Shown piece by piece: positions 45,463 to 56,291 of a stretch of 64,000 bases of DNA. This DNA is from Viola odorata. Its lineage: Eukaryota; Streptophyta; Magnoliopsida; Malpighiales; Violaceae. Position numbers and translations under genes: made by a program. The notes under the pieces were generated by a model. That model was given only the letters and a program-made list of their open reading frames with translations. It had not been told where the DNA came from and made no database searches. Positions within the stretch are counted from its first letter, which is position 1, and the number at the start of each line of letters is the position of its first letter. The stretch spans positions 15,451,569-15,515,568 of the forward strand of contig OY829545.1 in assembly GCA_963691705.1 (NCBI GenBank). Direction: 5' to 3'.

Positions 45463-47599
45463 ATGTCTACAAACAAAAGAAAAGCGACCAATGGTTTGAT
45501 GGTGCCACATGTTAAAAGAAGAGAACGAAATTGGTTGCTTAAAGCTCAATCATTTCTTTATAAATATCAAGGTATGTGATTATTTAATATTTTAAAATTA
45601 ATAATTTGATTCAATGTTTGATTTGATGGTATCAAATATTTTGTGATTAATTAATAATTTAATTAATAATTTGATTCAATGTTTAAAATTATTCAGAGTG
45701 ACTAATACTAGACTATATAATAAATCTTTTATTTGTTTTAATATGTAGGACATATAGAAGTTGAACCATCTATTTCACCTCTACATACGATAAAGGATGT
45801 TCCCAGTTGTAACTATTGTGGTGCAAAAAGATTTCAGTTCGAGCCACCAACATTTTGTTGTCAAAATGGACAAGTTAAATTGGCTCATACACATTATGAT
45901 GATGATTTGCTAGAACTTTATACGTCACAATCAAGCGAAAGAGTTTCGTAGAAAGATTAGAAAATATAACAGTATATTTGGGTTTACATCATTTGGTGTA
46001 AAGTATGACAAAGAACTTGCTTCATCGAGGAAATGAGTTTATACCTTTAAAGCTCAAGGTCAAGCATACCACAACCTTCCCGGATTGGTGCATGCAGAGA
46101 ATAATCCAGTGTATTTTCAATTTTATTTTTATGATACTGATAATGAGCTACACAATAGGATGAGAATTATGGAGAATGCTAACTTGGATGAAAGCATTAT
46201 GAAGAAATTGATGAATATTTTGGAAAACAACCCATATGCTAAATTTTTGAAAGGCTTCAAAGATATTTCCTCACTTGACGATTTACAAATCCATATCAAC
46301 ACAAGTGTTAATATTGATTAAAGAGTTTATAACTCACCTTATGTTGATCAAGTTGCTGCTATATGGATTGAAGGAAATAATTCTAATGTTCCATTTGAAA
46401 GAGATATAGTTGTTCATGCACATTCGAGACAGAGCCACAAAATTAAACATTACTTTAGCTGTTAATATCCTCTCCAATGCCCACTTTTATGCCCTAAAGG
46501 AGAAGTTGGTTGGCATCAGAATATTTACAAACAATGCAGAAGGTCTTCCAATACTAATACAACAACTACAGAAGACTTTTCAACTATTCTGACATTTACC
46601 TCTGCAGAAAATATTTTTGATCAAGAAACAGAAGGTAAGCTTTTAATTTTTAGCTCTATTTTTTTTCATGTGTCTTTTAGAATTTTCACATGTTTTTTTT
46701 AACATATAGGTGTGCATAGACCTACAATATCAAAAATATCGTATAGAGAGTACTATTGTTACAAGCTTCAAATTAGAGCTTTTATACAATCGATACTTTT
46801 ACTATCTGGTAGACTATTCCAACAATATGTTGTAGACATGTACATTAAATTGGAGACTACCAGACTTGATTTCTTCCGTCATCAGCAAGAAAAAATCCGA
46901 TCTAAATTGTACCAAGGCATTGCTGATAGTGTCATGTCAGGAGAAACTAGAGGAAGTGAAGTGGGAAAAAGGTTAATCCTTCTTGCCTCTTTTGTTGGAG
47001 GACCACGAGATATGCGATGACGATATCTTGATTCGATATCATTGGTCCAGCATTTTTTGAAACCTGATTTGTTTATTACTATGACATGTAATCCAGATTG
47101 GAAAGAGATTCAAGATCAGTTTACAGAAGAGGAACTTGCACAAGACCGTCCTGATTTAGTTGCAAGGGTCTTTCGATCAAAAGTTCAAGATCTCAAAGAT
47201 CAAGTTATCAAGAAACAAGTATTTGGAAAAGTAGCTGCACATGTTCATGTTATTGAATTTCAGAAAAGGGGAATGCCACACGTTCATATGTTAGTCATAC
47301 TCGAAGAAGGTTTCAAAATTGTTTGTTTTGATCAGTTTGATAAATTTGTTTGTGCTGAAATACCAGATGAGGATGAAGAACCTTTACTTTTTCAATTAGT
47401 GACCAAACATATCATGCATGGTCCATGTGGAGAAAGTAATAAAAAATGTGGTTGTATGAAAAATGAAAAATGCAGATTTCACTATCCACAAGTTTATCAA
47501 ATAAAAGAAGAAAAGCCTATCATTGCTTTATCAAACGGAATGGCATCAAAATATCAAAGTAAGTCTATAAAATATAAATTCGAGTCAATTGTTATCTAA
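45463..47599 (+). pseudogene. Helitron Rep (Helitron-like N-terminal domain) remnant
   Basis: The rolling-circle initiator of Helitrons, here broken. Exon from 45463 (MSTNKRKATNGLM) with donor GTATGTG at 45572 and acceptor at 45748; the next exon has a Cys cluster (CNYCGAKRFQFEPPTFCC) typical of plant Helitron proteins. The frame is then cut by several stops (for example TAA at 46319-46321). A later segment keeps FITMTCNPDWKEIQDQF and EFQKRGMPHVHML, where HVH is the metal-binding HUH motif. The catalytic Tyr region and the whole helicase are missing: the frame runs out after MASKYQSK at 47599. Confidence 0.85.
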
Positions 47600-47640
47600 C
47601 AATAATAAAAATGCAATTGCTTAAATTAGCAATTTTACAA

Positions 47641-49020
47641 GTATCAACTACAAGAACGACAATAGTGATGATCAATCCCATAACATATGAAGCAGATGAA
47701 ATCCGACAATGGTAAGAATATATGTATATATATTAAATATAATATAAGATTATTTTACCATTATCCATTGTTTAAGTTAATATTCTTTCCATTTAACTTT
47801 ACAAATATTTATAAACCACAGCTTGACCTATACTCAACAAGAAGATACCCAGAAGATAATCAGATCACCTTTAAAGAGAATAGACAATGCAAGCAAAACA
47901 ACTGTAGAACAAATTGTTAACAAAATTGCATCATCAAAACAACAGGTAGCAACCATAAAGCAAAATAATTAGTTATGAGCATAACTGAAAAAACTAACAT
48001 TAACTCTTATTATTACTTTGCAGTCTTTCTACGTCCTAACAACAACTATTACCTAAGTGATCAATAAAAGACAACCTTGGTATGAATCATGTAAAAAGTG
48101 ATGGAAAAAAGTATATGACATGGGTGAGGGTCAAGTAAGATGCGACAAGTGTAACAATTGCGTTGAAACAATTCCAAGGTAATTCCAAACAAATTAAAAT
48201 TTTAATTATTTTAAACATAAAATAAGATGATTAAGACTCAACTTACAATTTCAGGTACATGCTGAGGTTACAAGTTAATGATGGTGAGAATGAAGCAACG
48301 ATTGCTCTTTTGGACGAGACAGAAACACTAATTGGTTGTGACATCAAGAAATATAAAGAATCAGTTGACGACAAGGTAATTCTTTTGGAATAGTGACACT
48401 AAAGTTATTTTATTGCAGAAAAAATACTAATATTATTCTCAATGTAACAGGAAAAAGAGAAGTCGCCACACTATAGAAAAATGATATTCTGCAAGGACAA
48501 GGAATTTGATTTCTTAGTCAAGGTCAGCGAAAAAAATGAGAGCGAACGACAGAGGAATATATTTATCGCTGAAGAGGTTCATGCAACTAAAAAGAGGACA
48601 CCAACTGAAGAAGAAACTGATGAAAAGGACACCAACTGAAGAAGAAACTGATGAAGACGAGGAGTCATTAGCGGTAGTTTGGAAAAGGAGCCAACAAAAT
48701 AAAGTTCAAATGAATAATGCAACTGGAAAAAAATGTGAACAATACGACAAGGATGAAAGCAAGAATAATAAGATGATAAAAAAAGGAAGGTGAATCAAGA
48801 AAATCAAGGAAGAAGATGATCAACAACAAGCTAAAAAATTAGCCAAGCCGAAAAAGAAAGAGACAAAAAACAAGATGAGGAAGTAATTATTTTACCCACA
48901 CCGATACTCATTGACAAAGAAGCTGAAGGCGAAAAAGAGACAAGGAAGGGAACAAGACTCAAGAACAAGAAATTTGATAAATTATATGAGTATGATCCCA
49001 TAATCAAAAAGATAAAGTAA
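47641..49020 (+). pseudogene. RPA70-like (single-strand DNA-binding) gene remnant in the Helitron
   Basis: Exon pieces in order: TTIVMINPITYEADEIRQW (ends about 47708); TYTQQEDTQKII to IASSKQQ (about 47822-47945); a piece with two in-frame stops (TAA near 48056, TGA near 48097) then a Cys set YESCKK...VRCDKCNNC, the zinc ribbon of RPA DNA-binding domain C; and YMLRLQVNDGENEATIALLDE (from 48256). Plant Helitrons are known to carry RPA1-like genes. A 31 nt tandem duplication (48596-48657) also breaks the frame of the last exon. Not functional. Confidence 0.75.
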
Positions 49021-49075
49021 GAAAAATTGTAAAAACGCTTTATAATTAATAATAATTAATAATATGCTTAACAAT

Positions 49076-49267
49076 CAGACTCTGGCTTGGCTTTTTAGTA
49101 GTCAGGTTGTTGTTTCCTGAGCCCGAAAGTTTATCTTTCTTGCTTTCTTAGTTTGTTGGTTTCGTTTTCTGCTTGTGCTGCCTAGCTTGGACAGTTGACT
49201 TTTGTTATGTTCGTCATGATCTTCATGACTGGTTTCTAATATAATCTCTGCTTATTAAAAAAAAAAT
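49076..49267 (+). mobile_element. LINE 3' tail inserted in the Helitron
   Basis: About 190 bp of LINE 3' untranslated region ending TCTGCTTATTAAAAAAAAAA. It is flanked by a 14 bp duplication with one mismatch: ATATGCTTAACAAT (49062-49075) and ATATGTTTAACAAT (49268-49281). It dates after the Helitron insertion. Confidence 0.75.
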
Positions 49268-49739
49268 ATATGTTTAACAATTTATATGGTTGGTTGTAAT
49301 ACTTTAGAACAATATTTAAATACTATTAAGTTATATTATCTATTAATAATTATTATTAGTATGCTTAATAATTTATATGTTCGGTTATATTATTTTAGAA
49401 CAATATTTAAATAGTGACATTATCTATTTCAAATGATCAAAATTAATTTATAAATAATATCTAAATTAAATAATTTAATTTCGTATAAAAAATTGTCGTT
49501 GCACGTGCCCAAACTACCTAGTAATTTCTAAATCCGTAAGCTTTTATAGTAAAAATGGATCAATTCTAAATCGGTAAACAGGTTTTAATTTCTAAAAACA
49601 ATGAGAGATTTTTTTAAAAAAAAGATTGAGAAAAAAGAAAACAACGTAAATAAAACGTATACTTAATTACTCTTTTTTTATTAAACAGGATAGATCTCAT
49701 GGACCTCTCTCTCAATTAATTTCACCCTCATCTAATATA

Positions 49740-50009
49740 CTCCCTCCGGTCCGAATTAAATGACGTTTTAACATTTGCTTTTACTATTTCGGCACGTATC
49801 TTAAAGCGGCCGGTACGTGCCGGAACAGTCACTATTTGAGATAATTTTGCCCCTAATTTTTTCTCGGAAGTACGTTAAAGATTAACGTACGTTCGAAAAA
49901 AAGTACGGATTTTTTTGGGGTCAAATAGTGAGTCATCCGGCCTCCTCAATATGCGTTCCCTACTGAATATTGGGATGCGAGGAAGTCATTTAATTCGTGC
50001 CAGAGGGAG
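49740..50009. mobile_element. Stowaway MITE, 270 bp
   Basis: TA flanks at 49738-49739 and 50010-50011; ends CTCCCTCCGGTCCGAATTAA and its inverse. It shares interior blocks (AAATAGTGAGTCATCCGG, CTCCTCAATATGCG, TTATCTCAAATAGTGA in inverse) with the MITE at 22799-23031, so both belong to one family. Confidence 0.88.
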
Positions 50010-50442
50010 TAATAAATATGCAGAACTTGTGACAAGCTGGAAAGTAAAGTTGGAGTTATTCTTCTGCAACATGGGTACATCATGATGTAGGTACATCATG
50101 ATGTAGGATGATGATACGTGTTCAAAAGTATCAAGAATAGTGGTATTCTAGCATTATTTGGAGCACGTGTCATCATTATTTGTACCCAAGTTTTTTCTGT
50201 TATTCTTCTGCCCCTTTTGTCCCACCCTGTTATAGATCCACCGTACAGCTCGATAATTCGGTAGGTTCGTAAATGTGGATAGAATAGAACGGCATCATGT
50301 ATGTATGCATTAATTGATATCACACTATTTTGAATAATAATATTTGTTTTTTGATAACAATTTCGTACAATAATTGAGGTGGTGATTTAACATGCGACAA
50401 AAATCAATAAAAAATATAGTGATTAATTGATCAACTCAAGTG

Positions 50443-50450
50443 TATAAATA
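50443..50450 (+). promoter_or_regulatory. TATA box of the cyclotide gene
   Basis: TATAAATA lies 73 bp before the ATG, leaving a leader of about 45 nt. The leader is CA-rich (CACACACACCAACATACACA). Confidence 0.75.
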
Positions 50451-50522
50451 GGGGCAAAGGGAGAGGCAGTAAGTCACACACACCAACATACACACATCAT
50501 CAAAGTATCAAAAGTTCAAAAG

Positions 50523-51293
50523 ATGAAGATGTTTATTGTGCTTGTGCTCTCTGCAGCTTTTGCTCTTCCTGCTGCCTTTGCAACTGAGCAAGATGTCATC
50601 ACTCTCCAAGCTTACGAGGAGCTTCTCAAGAATGGGGCTGCTAATGGAATGACCAAAACTGTCATCTCAAACCCTGTTCTTGAAGAGGCTCTCGTCTCTT
50701 ACACCAAGAACAAATTCGGCGGTAGTGCTGTTGCCTGCGGAGAGAGTTGCGTCAAGGGAAAATGCTACACCCCTGGGTGCACTTGCGTCTGGCCTATTTG
50801 CAAGAAAAACTCTCTTGAAAGCACCAAATCAGCAGACCCTCTCCTTGAAGAGGCACTCGATGGGGCTGCTAATGGAATGACCAAAACTGTCATCTCAAAC
50901 CCTGTTCTTGAAGAGGCTCTCGTCTCTTACTCCAAGAACAAATTCGGCGGTAGTGCTGTTGCCTGCGGAGAGAGTTGCGTCAAGGGAAAATGCTACACCC
51001 CTGGGTGCACTTGCGTCTGGCCTATTTGCAAGAAAAACTCTCTTGAAAACACCAAATCGGCAAACCCTCTCCTTGAAGAGGCACTCGATGGGGCTGCTAA
51101 TGGAATGACCAAAACTGTCATCTCAAACCCTGTTCTTGAAGAGGCACTCACCGCGTTCTCCAAGAAAGGTCTTGAGGGTCGTCTATGCGGAGAGAAGTGC
51201 GTCATCGAATCCACCAAAGCATGGTGCAAGACCGTTGGATGCATTTGCTCTCTCCAAACCTTAGACTGCGTCAAAAACTCTCTTGCCATGTAA
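50523..51293 (+). CDS. Cyclotide precursor with three cyclotide domains
   Basis: Secreted precursor of 256 residues, single exon, for backbone-cyclic cystine-knot defence peptides. Residues 1-20 are a hydrophobic signal peptide, then a pro-region (from [15 protein letters not shown]). Two 76-residue units (residues 38-113 and 114-189) each hold an N-terminal repeat ([14 protein letters not shown]) and a cyclotide with six Cys (CGESC...CYTPGCTC...WPIC) ending KKN before SLE. The Asn-SLE boundary is where asparaginyl endopeptidase cuts and cyclises. A Trp-Pro in loop 5 places these in the Moebius group. The third domain (about 216-253) also has six Cys but with longer loops: CGEKC, then 8 residues, CKTVGCIC, 6 residues and C, ending VKN-SLAM. 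The two full units are almost identical in DNA (about 4 changes in 228 bp). Vacuolar processing and membrane-active defence are known for the family. Confidence 0.93.
   Translation: MKMFIVLVLSAAFALPAAFATEQDVITLQAYEELLKNGAANGMTKTVISNPVLEEALVSYTKNKFGGSAVACGESCVKGKCYTPGCTCVWPICKKNSLESTKSADPLLEEALDGAANGMTKTVISNPVLEEALVSYSKNKFGGSAVACGESCVKGKCYTPGCTCVWPICKKNSLENTKSANPLLEEALDGAANGMTKTVISNPVLEEALTAFSKKGLEGRLCGEKCVIESTKAWCKTVGCICSLQTLDCVKNSLAM
50634..51089 (+). repeat. Two tandem 228 bp units in the cyclotide gene
   Basis: Units 50634-50861 and 50862-51089 encode 76 residues each and differ by about four bases, three of them changing residues (T/S, S/N, D/N). A third, diverged partial unit starts at 51090. 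Confidence 0.9.
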
Positions 51294-51361
51294 GACTGAG
51301 ACATAGGAATATGACTGGACCATGAGGCTATACATGCTCGTGACATATGATATTACCTAAA

Positions 51362-51415
51362 AATAAAATGTCAAGCATGCCTCCTCTTCCCCTCCTGTCT
51401 GTTTGAACTAATAAA
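51362..51415 (+). terminator. Polyadenylation signals of the cyclotide gene
   Basis: AATAAA at 51362-51367 and again at 51410-51415, 69 and 117 bp after the stop codon. Confidence 0.6.
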
Positions 51416-51575
51416 AGTCCAGTTAATTATTTGTGCTCGTGTGTTCTTGGTATGTGTATTATTATGAAAGCAGATCCATGCTTCTTTTTAGGAAAAAAAG
51501 AAAATAAAACCCAACCCTTACTTGCAGAAGATCTGTGAGGATTGAGGAAGAGACAGTGTCCAGTTAAAACAAAAC

Positions 51576-51900
51576 TAGGGGTGTCAAAACGGGTCGGACT
51601 GACCCATTTAAACGTGACCCGTCAGGCAACGGGTCAAAAATGTCCTGACCCGTTTCTAACCCGTCGGATAATGGATCGACCTGACCTAACTCATTTGACC
51701 CGTTAAGTAAAATGACGCCGTTTTAGCTGAATAAAAATGACGTCATTTTGTTTCAACTAATTAAAACAGCGTCGTTTTGATTTTTAACGAGGAAATAATG
51801 TTAGGGTCAAACGGGTCAGCTCGACCTGCCTGGTTGGTGAGGCATGTCAACCCGTATACATTCGGGCCGGGTTGACCCGTTGAATTCGAGTCGGGTTGTT
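51576..51900. mobile_element. hAT-like element fragment with palindrome array
   Basis: Starts TAGGGGTGTCAAAACGGGTC, a terminus common in plant hAT-type non-autonomous elements, followed by many ACCCGTT/AACGGGT words. Three 16 bp palindromic units lie at 51709-51724, 51734-51749 (AAAATGACGTCATTTT, perfect) and 51763-51778. The opposite end was not found. Confidence 0.5.
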
Positions 51901-52284
51901 ATTGATGTTATTTTTTGGTTAACAAGTTTTATACTATATATTTTACGCATTTAAATTTCTACACAAATACTACATTGAAATAAACGAATTTAAAAATAAA
52001 AATTTTACATAAACATTAAACAAATTACATATGTACTCAATTTAAAATTACATGTATTTCTGTTGTTAACGAAAACCAGCAATCGGAAGTCAAACCAATT
52101 CTATCAGTAAAATATTTTAAACAAAATCAAGAGATTAACAACGAGCAACACATGTAAGCTTATCAAGGTTAATTTCAATCTTTCTTTTTTGAGGGTAAAG
52201 AAATGAAGTACTTTCAGCCATAAGCACTTCCTTCGTAACCACATTATATTCTGTAGTGCATGCTCAAGTGCAACAACATTTACA

Positions 52285-55032
52285 AACTATTGACAAACTT
52301 TTTGTTATATGCTGTAAGGGTTGGATTTTACCCACTCTGAGCCATGAACCCCATTTGCAAAGCCCAAACTAAATTTTCGGCCTGCCTTTTTATCAAACCC
52401 TCTTTTTATCAAGCACTCGCGAATCTCTCGCGTCTACTTGGCAAAATTAGAGGTGAAAGTAATTAAGGAAAATGAGATTATTAATTTTATTGTTTTTTTA
52501 TTGATATAAGAGAAGTTTGACTCCTGAAAATTCAACTTTTCTTCACCTAATTTTCCAAGAAATAGTAGAAAGTGATAGAGGTGAGGATGTCACTTTCCCG
52601 AATGCAAGAAAAGTTACATTTTATAAAATTACTTGCCTACCCCTTATAACTATTTTTAAAAAACCTATATATTTGACTTATTCATGTTTTAATCAATAAT
52701 AAAGTTATTATTTATGTAACTTATCGTCTTTTTCTTATTTAGAAAATGTACTAGTTAGGCTGCCCGTTCTATATGCCGCGGGCAACGACCAGAAATAACT
52801 ATATACTTGTGCTAGCTATTTATATCTGACTTGAAATAAGTCAAATATGCGATAAATAAATGTTATAACTTCACATTTTTAACTTACTTTTGTAATTTAT
52901 AATATAAAAAATTCTATTATTCTTCATTTTATAATAAAAATAATATTATTTTTTAAATAGAGATTCTTGAAAAGATTAATCATAATAAATATTTTTTCAA
53001 AATCCAAATTCATGTGTTACATATTTATTGAAAAGAAGAGAATAAATGGTAATTCATAATTAGAAAAATGCAAAAGCACATCATTGCCGCGAGGTACTAC
53101 CAGTCTTATGACCTGAAAAAATCAATTTTATTGAACAAAAAAAATAATTTTAACCGAACTAAACAGATTCGATTAATGAATTCTAAAACTTCACATTTTG
53201 AACTCATTTTTATAATTTTTCCATTATTCTTCATTTTATAATAAAATTATATTATTTTTTAATAAAGGTTCTTGAAAAGGCTATTAATAATAAATATTTA
53301 TCTAAAAAAATAAAATTTAAATCCATGTGTTGTATTTATTGGAAAAAATAGATTAAAAATTAATTTATAATTAGAAAAAATGCAAAAGCAAGAAAATTAA
53401 TTAATTGAATTAATTCGTTTTAATAGAGTACTCGGTTAGAATAGTACTTACTTAGAAAGAACGCTAAAATTATAAAACTACTTTTATTTGGATGATTGTT
53501 GTTTTGATGGCAAACTTTTAAATATTTTGGACTTGTGTATAAAAAATTGTAGATACGTTGTAATTATTTTATTTTTTCCAGACTTTTAATTGTTTTACTT
53601 TTATGGATACATATAGAATTTTTCAAATAAATCCAAAACTATAAAAAAATCTAAATTTATGCAATTTAAAAAAAAATATATGAAACTAATTAGTTGGACC
53701 TATTAAGAAATAATATCATTTAAAGAAAAAGTGAAAAGTTTAGCGCTATAAAAAATAATTAACATAGGTCAAATAATATCGTTATTCAAATTTAACTAAA
53801 AACTGAGTAATTGAAAATCATTTTAAGCAAATGGAGAAAAGTTGGATTTAATATCACGTGCCAAATTTGTGTCCTACTCTAATAATAACATTATCTTAAT
53901 CAACCTTTCAAAAAGGGAAAAGTCTAAAAAAGAAAACTGCACTCTTATTTAATGACTTGCTTTAAAAAGCACCTGCACTAAAAAAAAGTCACATTTAGTA
54001 CTCGCCTCTCACGCCGTCGTTGCAAACCGTTAACTAGCTGATGTGGTATGCCATGTCGATATATTGATGGCGTGTTATGCCGCATCAGCATATTCAACCC
54101 GAATCGCGGTGAAAATGAATCTGTAAACGAGTTATTGATTCTGTTGGCGGATGACGCGTCGTTCAAGAAACGTCCCACACCACTTAAGTGGGACATGGTT
54201 CAGGCCCACCAGACCATTCGCACAGTACAGGCAGCATCTATTGAGAAAATTGGTTTATTCGCCTAACAATTGATTGATTCCCTAAGCATCCTCGTCAAAA
54301 AAGAAGAAGGTATGAATCTGATGCCTCTTGCATGATATATCAATATCACAACTATTATTACAGGATATAGCAAACTTCAGTGTCAAGATACTAGATTTTT
54401 CAGGGAAGCAGATGCTTTTCCTGTTCACATTTTTGCACCAATCCCAAATTCCTGAACCTAGAGAATATAACATGTAGAAATTAAATCACCTACGTAACTA
54501 CTCCCTTTTCCCCACAAAAATAACTCCTTGAGTTGTCGTATATAAAATGTCATATTTGTATAGTTATTGATGAGAATTACTAGTTAATAAAACGCGTTTG
54601 AGAGGCCGCCAGCCAGTCGATACTTTCCGTCGGTAACCTTCATGACCGTTGAATTTCGCATTTTACCGATGAGATTTACTCATTGATCGGTATAAACTTT
54701 CTATTTTGTAGCGTTGTTAGAAATAGATAATTGTTGGCTTATTTTTAGTATCCTTTATGAATTATATCTTTTTTAATTTTTTACAAAATATGTTAGAATT
54801 GACGCATGTTAATTTTTGTGTGATGGAAGAAGTAAAATGAAATCTCGAAATAGTTCAGATTTAAGACCGAATAATAATATTGTTGATCAAAATCAAAGCA
54901 CCTAACGATGTGGTCTCGATAATCCACTATTCTTATTGACAATATTGAGAAATTAAATTGGGGTGTGAAATTTGTACAAGAACACGTCTATCTCCACCCC
55001 AGATAAGTGTCACAACTAAGAACTGCTATGGG
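52285..55032. repeat. Large direct repeat, copy B
   Basis: Second copy of 37374-42673. It keeps the uninterrupted target sites of the 1180 bp element (TA at 53756-53757) and of the LINE (about 54262-54290). Its private middle block, 53918-54173, contains a GC-richer stretch. The two copies bracket the Helitron and the cyclotide gene. Confidence 0.85.
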
Positions 55033-55577
55033 ACAAATGGTGACATAATCGATGTCCGCATGCAAGCCACGTGTCTCCATTAGCGCACCTATAGTCCAAT
55101 TCAAACCGCCGACAACTAAAATTAAATGAACCGTTCGGAATATATCCGAGATCGACTAAGTAATCAAACGGCGACGTAATCGCCCAAATTTTAGAAAAAG
55201 AAAAAAAAGTTAAACAAGCAGAAATTTAAGACATAGATATAAAGTGACGTACTTATAATGTCATTCTTATATTATCGTTATTAGTTATAATATTATCGAA
55301 CTTGATGTGTTTATAAGTTATAATACCGTAGAATATATCTAATAATTGTTTGTTAATTAATAATCTTAGCATTATAAAATTTACAATATTAAATAAATCT
55401 AATATATATGGTTAATTAGTGATAGAGTAATTTAATTTAAATTGGCGTTACGGTAGAATGTACCTTATATATATAGACTTCGATCTTCTACGGATACAAC
55501 TGTGGTATACTTAGCTAAGTAGTAATTAATTAAGTGAAGTACTAATTAAGTACACTTAATTATATAATTAAGATGAT
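55033..55577. other. Intergenic, no gene seen
   Basis: Sequence between repeat B and the stop codon of the minus-strand NHL gene. Includes a CCACGTGTC G-box-like site near 55068. The part next to 55577 is probably the NHL 3' untranslated region. Confidence 0.45.
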
Positions 55578-56291
55578 TCAAACATCAACTTTACACTGGG
55601 GAGCCCCAAGCAAGGGCACCTGTCCTACAAAACCTTTCTTCAACCCAACCCAAACATCACACTTCACATAAACTCCATACCTCCCCGTCTTTATCGCCCC
55701 CGCCTTCCACCTCAGCCTCCCCAGCACCACCACCCGCAGCGCCACCACCCCGTACGCCTCATCCATCACCAGCCCATTCGCCACCTCCACCGACACCGGG
55801 ATCCCATTCCCATTATTCCCAGCCCCACCAGAGTCGGCAGTACCCAGCACCGGTGACAGCACCACCGTGCTCCTCGTCCCGTGGTAGAGCGGCGGAAGCG
55901 CCACCGGCGGGGTGATGGCCTGGTTGCGGTAGGAGACGTAGGCGGTGAGCTTGTCGTAGATGATGGAGACTCGATGGTTTGGGTTGCGGGTGACTAGGGT
56001 GAACTGCATGGAGGTGGAGATGAAGGGTGGGGAGGTGGTGTTGAGGTCGTAGATGGCGGCGCCGACGACGGTGAACTGGGGCTTGTGGGGGCGGTAGATC
56101 AGCCAGACGATGAGGACGGTGAGGGCTGCTAAGAGGAGGAAGACGGTGAGGAAAGTGCAGATGGTGCGGCGGGGGTTGTGGATGCGGTAGGAGGAGGATG
56201 GTTGAGTTGCCATGTTTGGTTTTTTGGTTGAGGTGGAATCTTCTTCGCTCATTTTAGGTTCTGGTGGGAGGTGGTGGCGCTCTTCATCCAT
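55578..56291 (-). CDS. NDR1/HIN1-like (NHL) protein, LEA-2 domain
   Basis: Membrane-anchored protein of the NHL family, many members of which act in pathogen response at the plasma membrane; the precise role of this one is unknown. Single exon, 237 residues. A Ser/Thr/Pro-rich cytosolic N-terminus is followed by one transmembrane segment (about residues 44-66), the family motif YRPHKPQFTV (66-75), and a LEA-2 domain (about 95-215) with NPNHRVSIIYD (103-113). The gene is GC-rich compared with its surroundings. An alternative start at Met14 is possible; the first ATG is used. No intron, as usual for NHL genes. Confidence 0.88.
   Translation of the reverse strand: MDEERHHLPPEPKMSEEDSTSTKKPNMATQPSSSYRIHNPRRTICTFLTVFLLLAALTVLIVWLIYRPHKPQFTVVGAAIYDLNTTSPPFISTSMQFTLVTRNPNHRVSIIYDKLTAYVSYRNQAITPPVALPPLYHGTRSTVVLSPVLGTADSGGAGNNGNGIPVSVEVANGLVMDEAYGVVALRVVVLGRLRWKAGAIKTGRYGVYVKCDVWVGLKKGFVGQVPLLGAPQCKVDV

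Larger units (their letters stand above)
43112..49521 (+). mobile_element. Decayed Helitron, 6.4 kb
   Basis: The left end TCTATACTATATAAAAAGC and the right end ...CTAG, lying between A (43111) and T (49522), fit Helitron termini and the AT target. A GCACGTGC palindrome 9 bp before CTAG may be the remnant of the terminal hairpin. The interior holds Rep/Helitron-like N-terminal remnants (45463-47599) and RPA70-like exons (47641-49020), plus a possible captured host exon (44294-44460). The Pif1 helicase domain and the Rep tyrosines were not found, so it cannot move on its own. Confidence 0.85.

Noticed and set aside
54048..54266. 72-codon frame in repeat B
   Set aside because: The last part (PLKWDMVQAHQTIRTVQ) is shared with repeat A, but the upstream part is private to B and no family is recognised; not supported as a gene.
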